From Propionivibrio sp. (GTDB lineage: Bacteria; Pseudomonadota; Gammaproteobacteria; Burkholderiales; Rhodocyclaceae): a stretch of DNA of 14,035 nucleotides. Position 1 is the stretch's first letter; the number at the start of each line of letters is the position of its first letter. The position numbers and the translations under genes are program-made. The stretch covers positions 1-14,035 of the forward strand of contig QKII01000116.1 in assembly GCA_003249625.1 (NCBI GenBank), read 5' to 3'. The notes under the pieces were generated by a model, which saw only the letters and a program-made list of their open reading frames with translations, made no database searches and was not told where the DNA came from. Below, in pieces: positions 1 through 7,110 of the stretch.

Positions 1-254
1 GCTTCGATGATCGTTTGCGTGTAGCGTTTCTTGGCTCCCGCCAGGCAGTCATTGACCAGAATTTTCTGGTAACAGGCTGCTTGTTCCGCCGCATGGCGCT
101 GTTCCGCATCGTTGCGCATCGTCTCTGCCCGCCTTTGCTGGGCCACGGCCTGTTCCAGCGTCTGCGGCACAGGAGCCGCGCCTGCCTGAATGGATTGAGC
201 CCGCACGGGAAAAACAATCAACAATGAACACAGGACGATGATTCGGCGCAACAT
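1..254 (-). CDS. Exported hypothetical protein with a conserved Cys pair (3' end outside window)
   Basis: Reading the minus strand from the ATG at 254 gives an open frame of 84 codons that runs off the left edge. It opens with a signal peptide: a basic start (M-L-R-R), a hydrophobic run, then V-R-A-Q-S, with cleavage likely after Ala near residue 19. The rest is Ala/Gln/Arg/Glu-rich and probably helical, and it ends in the visible part with two cysteines eight residues apart (C-Y-Q-K-I-L-V-N-D-C) followed by a basic helix. A second in-frame ATG lies at 260, but a GGAG motif sits 8 bases before the ATG at 254 and only 2 before the one at 260, so 254 is preferred. I do not recognise a named family. 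Similar small exported proteins with a Cys pair before a basic helix are, as far as I recall, common and uncharacterised in Betaproteobacteria. Role unknown. Confidence 0.7.
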   Translation of the reverse strand, partial: MLRRIIVLCSLLIVFPVRAQSIQAGAAPVPQTLEQAVAQQRRAETMRNDAEQRHAAEQAACYQKILVNDCLAGAKKRYTQTIIE

Positions 255-433
255 GGGCATTTCTCCTTCGGGTCGCTAATCTATCAGAAAACCCTTGGTG
301 CTACCCCGGGACGACCTCGGCCAACTCGATGCCATCGGAAAACATCGGCACCGGATTTCCATGCAGTCCGGATTATGCTGAATGGCGCGTGCTAACATCC
401 TGAAGTCATGTAACGCCGACCAGGATTCCCATC
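255..433. other. Intergenic region between divergent genes
   Basis: This 179-base gap separates the minus-strand exported protein from the plus-strand barrel-protein operon, so promoters for both should lie here. I see the Shine-Dalgarno for the left gene (GGAG) and AGGA at 422-425 for the right gene. A TATGCT at 374-379 could be a -10 element for the operon, but no convincing -35 hexamer sits at the right distance. No repeat or clear operator is visible. Confidence 0.4.
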
Positions 434-1684
434 ATGATGCTCACGATCTGGCCCCGGATATTTCAGCTGGCATCGGTCGGCCTCGCACTGTTGGCATTGC
501 CGTTGATCGTTGCCGCACAACAATCCGACGATACCGGAGGATTGTCGCTGCGTGGTTTCGGCACCCTTGGCATGGCCCGCACAAGTAACGACCATGCGGC
601 AATTGCGCGGGATTTGTCACAGCCGGAGGGCATCTCCAACCATTGGTCCGGAAAATTCGACTCCAATCTGGGCGTACAGGCCAATTACCTTGTCAACGAC
701 AAGGTGGAAGCGGTTGTTCAGGCGGTCAGCCGTTACAACTATCGCGGGAATTTTGCACCGGAGGTAACCGAGGCGCTGCTCAAGTACGACCCCAGCCCGT
801 TCCTCAGTGTGCGTGCCGGACGTGTGGGAACGGATTTCTTCATGCACGGAGATAGCCGCCTGATTGGCTATTCGCAACTCTCCGTGCGCCCCAACATCGA
901 CTATTACTCGTCGCTGGCGATTTCTTTCCTTGATGGCGCGGATGCGCAGGTCACTGCGCCGCTCGGCGACGGACTGTTGCGCGGCAAAGGCTATTTAGGG
1001 TTCCTCGGCGAGAAGCTGCCCTTCAGTGGCGGCTACCTGAACCTGCGCGGCTCGCGGGCGATTGGTGCCTACCTGGATTATCAGGAAGAGGGCTGGCAGT
1101 GGCGGGGCGGAGTCGCCCGGATCCGATTCAGGCACAGGATGCCCGATGCGGTTGGCGAATTACAGACGGAATTGCGAAACACCGCCCAGCCCACAGCAAT
1201 GGATGCCGCAGATGCGTTCGATTTGCAGGGCAGCTCTGCGCGTTACTATTCCGCCGGAGTCGTCTATGACCGTGGGCCGCTCATGGTGCAATTGATGTTT
1301 GGACGATTGAGCTATGACCTGAAGGCGATGCAGGATCAGGATTCGCTGATGTTCCTGACGGGCTATCGGATTGGCGAGTTCAAGCCGTTTGCTGGCTATT
1401 CAAGAACTCGCTCGCGCAATCCGCGCGTATCCTCAGGATTGCCGGATTCCGGTAGCGGAGCAGCGATCAACGCAAGACTCGCGTCCATGTTGGCCGAATC
1501 CGGGATGAATCAGCATACCTACACGCTGGGTGTACGCTGGGATTTCCGCGATGACATGGCCATCAAGGCGCAATTGGACATGATTCGCGGAAATCCGGAC
1601 TCGCTATATACCTTCCGCAACGAAACACCGGGCTGGAACGGGAAGACCAATGTCGTCACCCTGACCCTGGATTTCGTGTTCTGA
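434..1684 (+). CDS. Putative outer-membrane beta-barrel (porin-like) protein
   Basis: The 416-residue product begins with a signal peptide: a hydrophobic stretch at about residues 9-26, with a probable cleavage after A-A at 27-28. The mature protein alternates short amphipathic strands rich in Gly, Tyr and Arg with polar turns, and ends in V-T-L-T-L-D-F-V-F. A terminal Phe in an amphipathic last strand is the usual C-terminal signal for outer-membrane insertion. I infer a beta-barrel of roughly porin size; the substrate cannot be told. ATG 434 has AGGA at 422-425, 8 bases upstream; a second ATG follows directly at 437 and cannot be excluded. Its stop (TGA 1682-1684) shares a base with the next start, so it is translationally coupled to the small periplasmic protein and probably in one operon with the GGDEF/EAL gene. 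I do not recognise a characterised family member. Confidence 0.75.
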   Translation: MMLTIWPRIFQLASVGLALLALPLIVAAQQSDDTGGLSLRGFGTLGMARTSNDHAAIARDLSQPEGISNHWSGKFDSNLGVQANYLVNDKVEAVVQAVSRYNYRGNFAPEVTEALLKYDPSPFLSVRAGRVGTDFFMHGDSRLIGYSQLSVRPNIDYYSSLAISFLDGADAQVTAPLGDGLLRGKGYLGFLGEKLPFSGGYLNLRGSRAIGAYLDYQEEGWQWRGGVARIRFRHRMPDAVGELQTELRNTAQPTAMDAADAFDLQGSSARYYSAGVVYDRGPLMVQLMFGRLSYDLKAMQDQDSLMFLTGYRIGEFKPFAGYSRTRSRNPRVSSGLPDSGSGAAINARLASMLAESGMNQHTYTLGVRWDFRDDMAIKAQLDMIRGNPDSLYTFRNETPGWNGKTNVVTLTLDFVF

Positions 1685-2118
1685 TGAGCTGCAACATGCG
1701 ACGCCGGTTGACCGTCCTCCTGCTCTTGCTCATGCCGTTACTGGCGGCGGCGGAGTCGATCGTCGTCGTCGTAAATCCCGATAGCGGCGTTACAACGCTG
1801 AGCCGCAACGAGGTGATCAATATCTTCCTCGGCAGTTTCCGACAACTGCCGTCGGGCCTCGTCGCCTCGCCGGTTGACCTGCCACCCGCGCACCCGGCGC
1901 GGGCCGAGTTCTATCGCCGTCTGGTAGGGAAAAGCCCTGCTGAAATCAATACGTACTGGGCGCGCCTGGTATTTTCGGCACGGACGCGGCCGCCGATCCA
2001 GGCGGAGCGCCTTGAGGATGCAATTTCGCTGGCACAAGGATCAGCGGCGGCAATAACCTACCTGGAGCGCAGCCGGGTAACCGGGCGGCTGCGGGTGGTA
2101 TTCGAGTTGGCTGAGTAG
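1684..2118 (+). CDS. Short PstS-like periplasmic substrate-binding protein
   Basis: This 144-residue protein has a signal peptide (R-R-R at 6-8, a Leu-rich core, cleavage likely after A-A-A at 21-23). The mature part resembles the central segment of phosphate-type periplasmic binding proteins: a beta strand of valines, then L-S-R-N-E-V-I-N-I-F-L-G, like the PstS element that precedes the ligand loop, and near the end an A-I-T-Y-L segment like the A-I-G-Y of PstS. PstS proteins are usually well over 250 residues, so at about 121 mature residues this lacks most of one lobe and probably cannot close on a ligand in the normal two-lobe way. No ABC permease or ATPase lies nearby. Its start overlaps the stop of the barrel gene (T-G-A-T-G); Met5 at 1696 is an alternative start. 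From context I infer a signalling role with the downstream membrane c-di-GMP protein rather than transport. Confidence 0.72.
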   Translation: MSCNMRRRLTVLLLLLMPLLAAAESIVVVVNPDSGVTTLSRNEVINIFLGSFRQLPSGLVASPVDLPPAHPARAEFYRRLVGKSPAEINTYWARLVFSARTRPPIQAERLEDAISLAQGSAAAITYLERSRVTGRLRVVFELAE

Positions 2119-2154
2119 GGTGACCAACCATGGTTTTTCTGGTGACTTATTGAC

Positions 2155-4557
2155 ATGAGCGGCATTCAACCATTCTGGCGACGAAGCATTGTCTGGCTGG
2201 CAGTTTCGCAGGTTGTCGGAATCGCCCTGGTGGTCGGCTTGGTGTTCGTGCTGGTGACAGTCTATGCAACGGAGTACTACACGCGGCAAGCCATGTCACA
2301 ACGCATCACGGAACTGCTCGCGACCATGGAAAGTACGGCGCAAGTTGCCTGCTTTACCCGTGACCAGACACTGGCAGGCGAAGTGGTCAAAGGCCTGGCG
2401 ACGAACGGTGAAGTATTCGCCGTCACGCTCGTCAGCGGAAGCGAAGTGCTCGCGTCCCATGTGCGCGAGACCGTCGATGTCGAACGTAGACGCCTGGCCG
2501 CGGCCGCGCGTGTCAGCCAGCAGATCATCTCGCCATTCGACACCTCACAGACTGTCGGCGAACTGACCATCGACCCCGATCCGGAAATCATTCGCCAGCG
2601 CGTGAGGGAGAATGGCGGCTTCGTCGCGCTGTTGATGGTGTTGCAGCTGCTGGTCGGCGCCATAGCCCTTGTCACGGCTGTACTGTTGTGGATCGTGCGT
2701 CCGATCAAGAACATGTCGGACCGGCTGCACATAATGGATGCGAACTCGATCGCCCCCCTCCCGGTGCCCGATGGCCACGAAAGAACTGAGATCGGCCGGC
2801 TGGTTGCCGACATCAACCAGCTCGGCGACCGCCTCGTCGCCGCACGTGACGAGGAACATCGCCAGCACGTGCAACGTGAGATCGGTGAACGGAAATACCG
2901 GGCGATTTTCGAAAACGCCGATTCAGGGATTTTTGTGATTGATTCGGGCGGACTTTTCCAATCGTGCAACCAGGCTTTTTATCGCCAGCTTGGCCTGCTG
3001 CGACCAGCGGAGAGCAACAGCGAGCTAAGACTGCCGAGGCTGCCCTGGCATCAGCCGGATCGCCTCGCCGCACTGATCGAACGATGCACCATCCAGAACC
3101 AGTCGGTATCCGACGACTTCGAGTATCTCTCCAGCGAGAACGATACCCGCTGGCTCTATCTCACGCTAACCCCCATCGGGGACGGGCTGATCCAAGGACA
3201 ACTGACCGACATTTCGCGGCACAAGCAGGCAGAGCTCACTGCACAACAGGACGCCATTACCGATTCGCTGACCGGCTTGCTGAACCGGGACGGCTTCCTG
3301 CAAAAAATCGAGGAGGAAATCGCTGCCTGCTGCAACGAAGCGAACACCGGCTTTGCAATCCTCATCGTGGACCTTGACGGTTTCCGGCGCGTCAACGAAT
3401 CGATGGGTCTGGCTTCCGGCGACCAGATCCTGTCCATTACGGCACACCGCCTACGCGCCAGCCTGAAGAGCACCGATGTCGTTTCGCGCCTGGGCAACGA
3501 CTCCTTCGGCATCATGCTGCGGTCCACACTCACCGAGCAGGAAGCCGCGAACATCGCGACGCGCATCGCTACTACATTGAAAGGCTTCTTCGAGATCGGC
3601 GCGACACCGTTGCAGTTGGGCGGTTGTCTCGGCATCACCCTATACCCGGCGGACGGTGGCGACCCGGCGACACTCCTGCGCAATGCCGAGATGGCGCTCG
3701 ACCATGCGCGTCTCGCCGGCAACGGGCGCTACAGTTTCTTCGATGTGACCATGGCGAGGAACGCTGAACATCGCCGCAAACTGGAAAACGAGCTGCGTTT
3801 CGCCGCACGGCACAACGAACTGACAATCCTCTTCCAGCCGATCATCGATTTGTCACTGCGACGCATGGTCGGTGCGGAAGCACTGATTCGCTGGATGCAT
3901 CCCGAGCGCGGCATGATCCCGCCCGACGTTTTCATCCCCTTGGCCGAAGATACCGGCGCAATCATCAACATCGGCCTCTGGCTCGTCGAAGCGGCATGCC
4001 AGCAATTGGCCGCATGGAAGAAGCAGGGCGCCGGGCATTACATTTCGATCAACATCTCGGCACGGCAGATCCCTGACGGTCTGCCCCCGATAACCCTGAT
4101 CGAGACGGTCAACCGTTATGGAATCGACCCGGGCAGTCTGGCAATCGAGATCACCGAAAGCGTATTCATGGGCGATTCCGATGCCGCGCAGACTTGGCTC
4201 GATGCGGTCCACGAACTCGGCTTCCGGATTTATCTTGACGACTTCGGCACAGGCTACTCATCCTTGTCCTACATCAAACGCTTTCCGGTCGACGTTCTCA
4301 AGGTGGATAAATCCTTCGTGCGCGACATGAGCGAGGACAACAGTGACCGGGCGCTCGTCGGCGCGATCATCAACATGGCAAGCAGCCTCGGCCTGACAGT
4401 CGTCGCAGAAGGTGTCGAGTCGGCACATCAACTCGAACTGCTTGAGCAGGCCGGTTGCCACTGTGTACAGGGATACTATTTTTCCCGCCCGGTAACGGCC
4501 GTAGAGATCGATGCCGCCGCCAACCGGGTCACCGGACTGCTCGAACGGAATGAGTAG
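2155..4557 (+). CDS. Membrane c-di-GMP phosphodiesterase: periplasmic sensor, HAMP, PAS, degenerate GGDEF, EAL
   Basis: 800 residues. Membrane segments at about 11-37 and 155-181 enclose a periplasmic domain (about 40-153) that resembles the CHASE8-type sensors found before HAMP-GGDEF. Then come HAMP (182-235), PAS (about 246-357), GGDEF (about 367-527) and EAL (about 540-790). The GGDEF signature is G-N-D-S-F at 447-451: the second Gly and the catalytic acidic residue are lost, and the inhibitory RxxD reads K-S-T-D at 438-441, so cyclase activity is unlikely. The EAL domain keeps the expected set: E-A-L 575-577, Asn633, Glu668 in I-T-E-S, D-D-F-G-T-G 695-700, Lys716, Glu752 and Glu755 in A-E-G-V-E, and Q-G at 772-773. 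I therefore infer c-di-GMP hydrolysis to pGpG, perhaps tuned by GTP on the dead GGDEF and by the periplasmic domain. The start at 2155 has a weak GGTGA 9 bases upstream. It lies 36 bases after the PstS-like gene, apparently in the same operon. Confidence 0.88.
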   Translation: MSGIQPFWRRSIVWLAVSQVVGIALVVGLVFVLVTVYATEYYTRQAMSQRITELLATMESTAQVACFTRDQTLAGEVVKGLATNGEVFAVTLVSGSEVLASHVRETVDVERRRLAAAARVSQQIISPFDTSQTVGELTIDPDPEIIRQRVRENGGFVALLMVLQLLVGAIALVTAVLLWIVRPIKNMSDRLHIMDANSIAPLPVPDGHERTEIGRLVADINQLGDRLVAARDEEHRQHVQREIGERKYRAIFENADSGIFVIDSGGLFQSCNQAFYRQLGLLRPAESNSELRLPRLPWHQPDRLAALIERCTIQNQSVSDDFEYLSSENDTRWLYLTLTPIGDGLIQGQLTDISRHKQAELTAQQDAITDSLTGLLNRDGFLQKIEEEIAACCNEANTGFAILIVDLDGFRRVNESMGLASGDQILSITAHRLRASLKSTDVVSRLGNDSFGIMLRSTLTEQEAANIATRIATTLKGFFEIGATPLQLGGCLGITLYPADGGDPATLLRNAEMALDHARLAGNGRYSFFDVTMARNAEHRRKLENELRFAARHNELTILFQPIIDLSLRRMVGAEALIRWMHPERGMIPPDVFIPLAEDTGAIINIGLWLVEAACQQLAAWKKQGAGHYISINISARQIPDGLPPITLIETVNRYGIDPGSLAIEITESVFMGDSDAAQTWLDAVHELGFRIYLDDFGTGYSSLSYIKRFPVDVLKVDKSFVRDMSEDNSDRALVGAIINMASSLGLTVVAEGVESAHQLELLEQAGCHCVQGYYFSRPVTAVEIDAAANRVTGLLERNE

Positions 4558-4585
4558 CCCGCTGGCGAAAAGGCAATAGTCGTGT

Positions 4586-4613
4586 TTGTATTTAAAAAAA
4601 AAAACTGTATAAT
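4586..4613 (+). promoter_or_regulatory. Sigma-70 promoter for tRNA-Gln (stringent-type discriminator)
   Basis: A perfect TATAAT lies at 4608-4613, with TTGTAT at 4586-4591 as a partial -35 and a 16-base spacer. The spacer contains eleven consecutive A residues (4594-4604). Directly after the -10 comes the GC-rich stretch CCGCGCC, the discriminator type associated with stringently controlled stable-RNA promoters. Transcription should begin near 4620, giving a 5' leader of about 33 bases before the tRNA. Confidence 0.75.
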
Positions 4614-4626
4614 CCGCGCCTCGCTT

Positions 4627-4642
4627 GTTTGATGTCTCAAAC
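4627..4642 (+). other. Small hairpin in the tRNA-Gln 5' leader
   Basis: GTTTGA (4627-4632) and TCAAAC (4637-4642) form a perfect 6-bp stem around a TGTC loop. It sits between the predicted transcription start and the mature tRNA, in the leader that RNase P would remove. It may help leader folding or processing; its function is an inference. Confidence 0.45.
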
Positions 4643-4652
4643 GGGCAGTTGC

Positions 4653-4729
4653 TGGGGAGTCGCCAAGTTGGTCAAGGCACCGGATTTTGATTCCGGCATT
4701 CGAAGGTTCGAATCCTTCTTCCCCAGCCA
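4653..4729 (+). tRNA. tRNA-Gln (anticodon TTG)
   Basis: 77 bases fold as a complete cloverleaf. The acceptor stem TGGGGAG (4653-4659) pairs with the run ending at 4725, with one G-T wobble. The anticodon stem CCGGA/TCCGG (4680-4684, 4692-4696) encloses the loop TTTTGAT, placing TTG at 4687-4689. The T arm contains GGTTCGAATCC. The discriminator is G4726 and CCA is encoded (4727-4729). The weak first pair (T-A) and the G discriminator match known bacterial tRNA-Gln. It is preceded by its own strong promoter and lies upstream of prs. Confidence 0.97.
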
Positions 4730-4745
4730 TCCGGTTTATTCCAGT

Positions 4746-4769
4746 CGGGCAGGTACACTTACCTGCCCG
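4746..4769 (+). terminator. Strong hairpin between tRNA-Gln and prs (weak terminator or processing site)
   Basis: CGGGCAGGT (4746-4754) and ACCTGCCCG (4761-4769) pair perfectly over 9 bp around a 6-base ACACTT loop. Only a broken T run follows (TATTGCTTT), so termination would be partial. It could end the tRNA transcript, allow measured read-through into prs, or mark the 3' processing boundary. No separate prs promoter is obvious between it and the gene. Confidence 0.6.
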
Positions 4770-4803
4770 TATTGCTTTCAAGCTGCGCCCCAGGATCTTT
4801 GCT

Positions 4804-5754
4804 ATGGCCTACGATAGCCTGATGGTCTTCACCGGCAACGCCAATCCGAAATTGGCCGCCGATGTCGTCAGACGCCTGAATATCTCACTCGGCCGAGCCA
4901 AGGTGGGCCGTTTCTCCGACGGCGAGATTTCCGTCGAAATCCAGGAGCATGTGCGCGGTCAGGATGTCTTCATCCTTCAATCGACCTGCGCACCGACCAA
5001 CGAAAACCTGATGGAACTGTTGATCATGGTCGACGCGCTGAAGCGCGCCTCGGCCGGACGGATCACCGCCGCCATCCCCTATTTCGGCTACTCCCGGCAG
5101 GATCGTCGCGTTCGCTCGGCGCGCGTGCCGATCGCCGCAAAACTGGTCGCCGACCTGCTGGCCGCTGCCGGCGTTCAGCGGGTTCTTACCATGGACCTCC
5201 ATGCCGAACAGATCCAGGGGTTCTTCAACATCCCGGTCGATAACATCTATTCGTTGCCGATCATGCTGGCCGACGTCTGGAAGCAGGATTTCGACGGACT
5301 GATGGTTGTCTCGCCCGACGTCGGCGGCGTCGTGCGTGCGCGAGCGCTGGCCAAGCGCCTCGAGTGCGACTTGGCGATCATCGACAAGCGTCGCCCGAAA
5401 GCCAACGTCTCAGAGGTAATGAACATCATCGGCGACGTCACCGGCCGCACCTGCGTGCTGATGGATGACATGGTCGATACTGCCGGCACGTTGTGCAAGG
5501 CGGCGGCCGCACTCAAGGAGCACGGTGCGAAGAAGGTGCTTGCGTACTGTGTGCACCCGGTTCTTTCGGGTGCCGCGATCAGCCGTATCAACGATTCGGC
5601 GATCGACGAACTGGTGGTAACCGACACCATCCCGCTCTCCGAAGATGCGCAGAAATGCTCGCGGATCCGCCAGCTGTCTGTAGCCGACGTGCTGGCCGAA
5701 ACAATCCGCCGGATCAGCAATGAGGATTCCGTGTCGTCGCTTTTCATTGAATAG
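4804..5754 (+). CDS. prs: Ribose-phosphate pyrophosphokinase (PRPP synthase)
   Basis: Makes 5-phosphoribosyl 1-diphosphate from ribose 5-phosphate and ATP in the cytoplasm, feeding purine, pyrimidine, NAD, histidine and tryptophan synthesis. The product is 316 residues, the usual class I length. Visible family features are M-V-F-T-G near the start, G-R-F-S-D-G-E, the R-Q-D-R-R ATP-loop segment, [11 protein letters not shown], and the PRPP-binding loop D-D-M-V-D-T-A-G-T at 221-229. The frame stays open upstream through the tRNA to 4687, but ATG 4804 gives the conserved M-A-Y-D-S-L start and has AGGA at 4792-4795, 8 bases upstream. It is followed by its own intrinsic terminator. The tRNA-Gln promoter may contribute to its expression. 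Confidence 0.97.
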   Translation: MAYDSLMVFTGNANPKLAADVVRRLNISLGRAKVGRFSDGEISVEIQEHVRGQDVFILQSTCAPTNENLMELLIMVDALKRASAGRITAAIPYFGYSRQDRRVRSARVPIAAKLVADLLAAAGVQRVLTMDLHAEQIQGFFNIPVDNIYSLPIMLADVWKQDFDGLMVVSPDVGGVVRARALAKRLECDLAIIDKRRPKANVSEVMNIIGDVTGRTCVLMDDMVDTAGTLCKAAAALKEHGAKKVLAYCVHPVLSGAAISRINDSAIDELVVTDTIPLSEDAQKCSRIRQLSVADVLAETIRRISNEDSVSSLFIE

Positions 5755-5767
5755 TTTTTTCCCATAC

Positions 5768-5792
5768 CCCGCCTGGTCGCGGGCGGGTTTTT
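5768..5792 (+). terminator. Intrinsic terminator after prs
   Basis: CCCGCC (5768-5773) pairs with GGCGGG (5782-5787) around an 8-base loop, followed by TTTTT (5788-5792). A further T6 run lies just after the prs stop (5755-5760). It sits in the 57-base gap before rplY, so it probably reduces rather than fully stops read-through. Confidence 0.75.
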
Positions 5793-5811
5793 ACTTCAAC
5801 CAGGAGTTGTC

Positions 5812-6417
5812 ATGCAATTTGAACTGAACGCGCAAGCGCGCGCACTGCAGGGGTCCGGAGCGAGCCGCCGCCTGCGTCGCGCCAAAAAAGTCCCGGCCAT
5901 CATCTACGGCGGTTCTGCCGCTCCGGAAATGATCGAGCTCGATCATAACGACCTTATCCTCTCCCTCGCCAAAGAGGCATTCCACTCGTCGATCATCACC
6001 CTGAAAGTCGATGGCAAGGCCCAGACCGTCCTGCTGCGCGATGCCCAGATGCACGCCTACAAGCCGCAGGTTCTGCATGCCGATTTCCAGCGTATCGATG
6101 CAACGCATGCCGTGCACCAGAAGGTGCCGCTGCACTTCATCAACGCCGAAGCCGCACCGGGCGTCAAGCTCGCTGGTGGCACCGTCTCGCATTCCATGAA
6201 TGAGGTCGACGTGACGTGCCTGCCGCAGGATCTACCGGCCTTCATCGAAGTCGACCTGAAAGACCTGGAAGCCGGCCAGACGCTGCACGTTTCGCAGCTC
6301 GCCTTCCCGCAGGGCGTCAAGCCGGTCATGCATGGCAGCGACGACCCGGTCGTCGTGGGCATCACGGCCAAGAAGGCTGCGGCTGCTGAAGGCGAAGAAG
6401 CCGCTCCTGCAGCCTGA
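5812..6417 (+). CDS. rplY: 50S ribosomal protein L25 / general stress protein Ctc (long form)
   Basis: Binds 5S rRNA in the large ribosomal subunit. At 201 residues it is the long TL5/CTC form, with an N-terminal L25 domain (about residues 4-92, including the K-V-P-A-I-I-Y-G segment) and a C-terminal beta domain (about 100-185). E. coli L25 is about 94 residues and has only the first domain. The last 20 residues are Ala/Glu/Lys-rich, as is usual for this form. ATG 5812 has AGGAG at 5802-5806, 5 bases upstream. It lies between prs and pth, the standard arrangement. Confidence 0.96.
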   Translation: MQFELNAQARALQGSGASRRLRRAKKVPAIIYGGSAAPEMIELDHNDLILSLAKEAFHSSIITLKVDGKAQTVLLRDAQMHAYKPQVLHADFQRIDATHAVHQKVPLHFINAEAAPGVKLAGGTVSHSMNEVDVTCLPQDLPAFIEVDLKDLEAGQTLHVSQLAFPQGVKPVMHGSDDPVVVGITAKKAAAAEGEEAAPAA

Positions 6418-6439
6418 TCCATCGCCGTTTCGATGTGAC

Positions 6440-6478
6440 AAGCCGTCGCCGGTTCATGCCGCGACGGCTTTCCGTTTT
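6440..6478 (+). terminator. Probable terminator after rplY
   Basis: AAGCCGTCGC (6440-6449) pairs perfectly with GCGACGGCTT (6461-6470) around an 11-base loop, followed by TCCGTTTT. The stem is strong but the T run is interrupted, so it may be a moderate terminator in the 86-base gap before pth. Confidence 0.65.
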
Positions 6479-6503
6479 GGAGCTTCCGTTTCGTGAGTAG
6501 AGC

Positions 6504-7073
6504 ATGCCCGCCCCGCGCCTGATCGTCGGCCTCGGCAACCCCGGCGCCGAGTACGAGGACACCCGCCACAACCTCGGCTTCTGGTTCATCGACCGGCTGG
6601 CCGGCGACCTGCGGATCACACTTTCGTCGCAGAGCAAGTTCCACGGCCTCGTCGGACGTAGCGGCGATCTTTGGTTGCTCAAGCCGACGACCTTCATGAA
6701 CCGCTCCGGTCAGGCGGTTCTGTCGCTGGCGAACTTCTACAAGATCCTGCCGGACGAAATCCTTGTTGTCCACGACGAACTCGACCTGCCACCCGGCGGG
6801 ATACGCCTCAAGCAGGGCGGCGGCAACGGCGGCCACAACGGCTTGAAGGACATTCAGTCACATCTCTCCACCGCGGACTTCTGGCGCCTGCGGCTCGGCA
6901 TCGGCCATCCGGGCGACCGCAACGAAGTCATCAACTACGTACTCAAAGCGCCACGGCGCGAGGAACAGGAACAAATCGACCGGGCGCTCGACCGCTGCCT
7001 GCTTTCTTGGACAAAGCTTGGCGCTGGCGACTACGCAGCAGCGCAACAGGCCCTGCACAGCAAGGCCGCTTGA
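6504..7073 (+). CDS. pth: Peptidyl-tRNA hydrolase
   Basis: Cleaves the ester bond of peptidyl-tRNAs that drop off the ribosome, recycling tRNA. At 189 residues it has normal bacterial Pth length. Seen here are [12 protein letters not shown] with Asn12, T-R-H-N-L-G with the catalytic base His22, T-F-M-N-R-S-G at 63-69, H-D-E-L-D-L-P from residue 90, and the [11 protein letters not shown] tRNA-binding segment. ATG 6504 is the first in-frame start after an in-frame stop at 6498; its Shine-Dalgarno is weak (GAG). It lies upstream of ychF with a 37-base gap, a very common pairing in Proteobacteria. Confidence 0.97.
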   Translation: MPAPRLIVGLGNPGAEYEDTRHNLGFWFIDRLAGDLRITLSSQSKFHGLVGRSGDLWLLKPTTFMNRSGQAVLSLANFYKILPDEILVVHDELDLPPGGIRLKQGGGNGGHNGLKDIQSHLSTADFWRLRLGIGHPGDRNEVINYVLKAPRREEQEQIDRALDRCLLSWTKLGAGDYAAAQQALHSKAA

Positions 7074-7110
7074 CGCCACCCACACCATTGCAACGAACAG
7101 GATTATCACC

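Noticed and set aside
374..379. TATGCT as the -10 of the barrel-protein operon.
   Set aside because: No -35 hexamer of useful quality lies 16-18 bases upstream, so I did not list it as a promoter.
4476..4781. Minus-strand open frame across tRNA-Gln encoding a [13 protein letters not shown] peptide.
   Set aside because: This is the well-known spurious peptide that arises from reading the antisense strand of a tRNA gene. The tRNA fold is certain.
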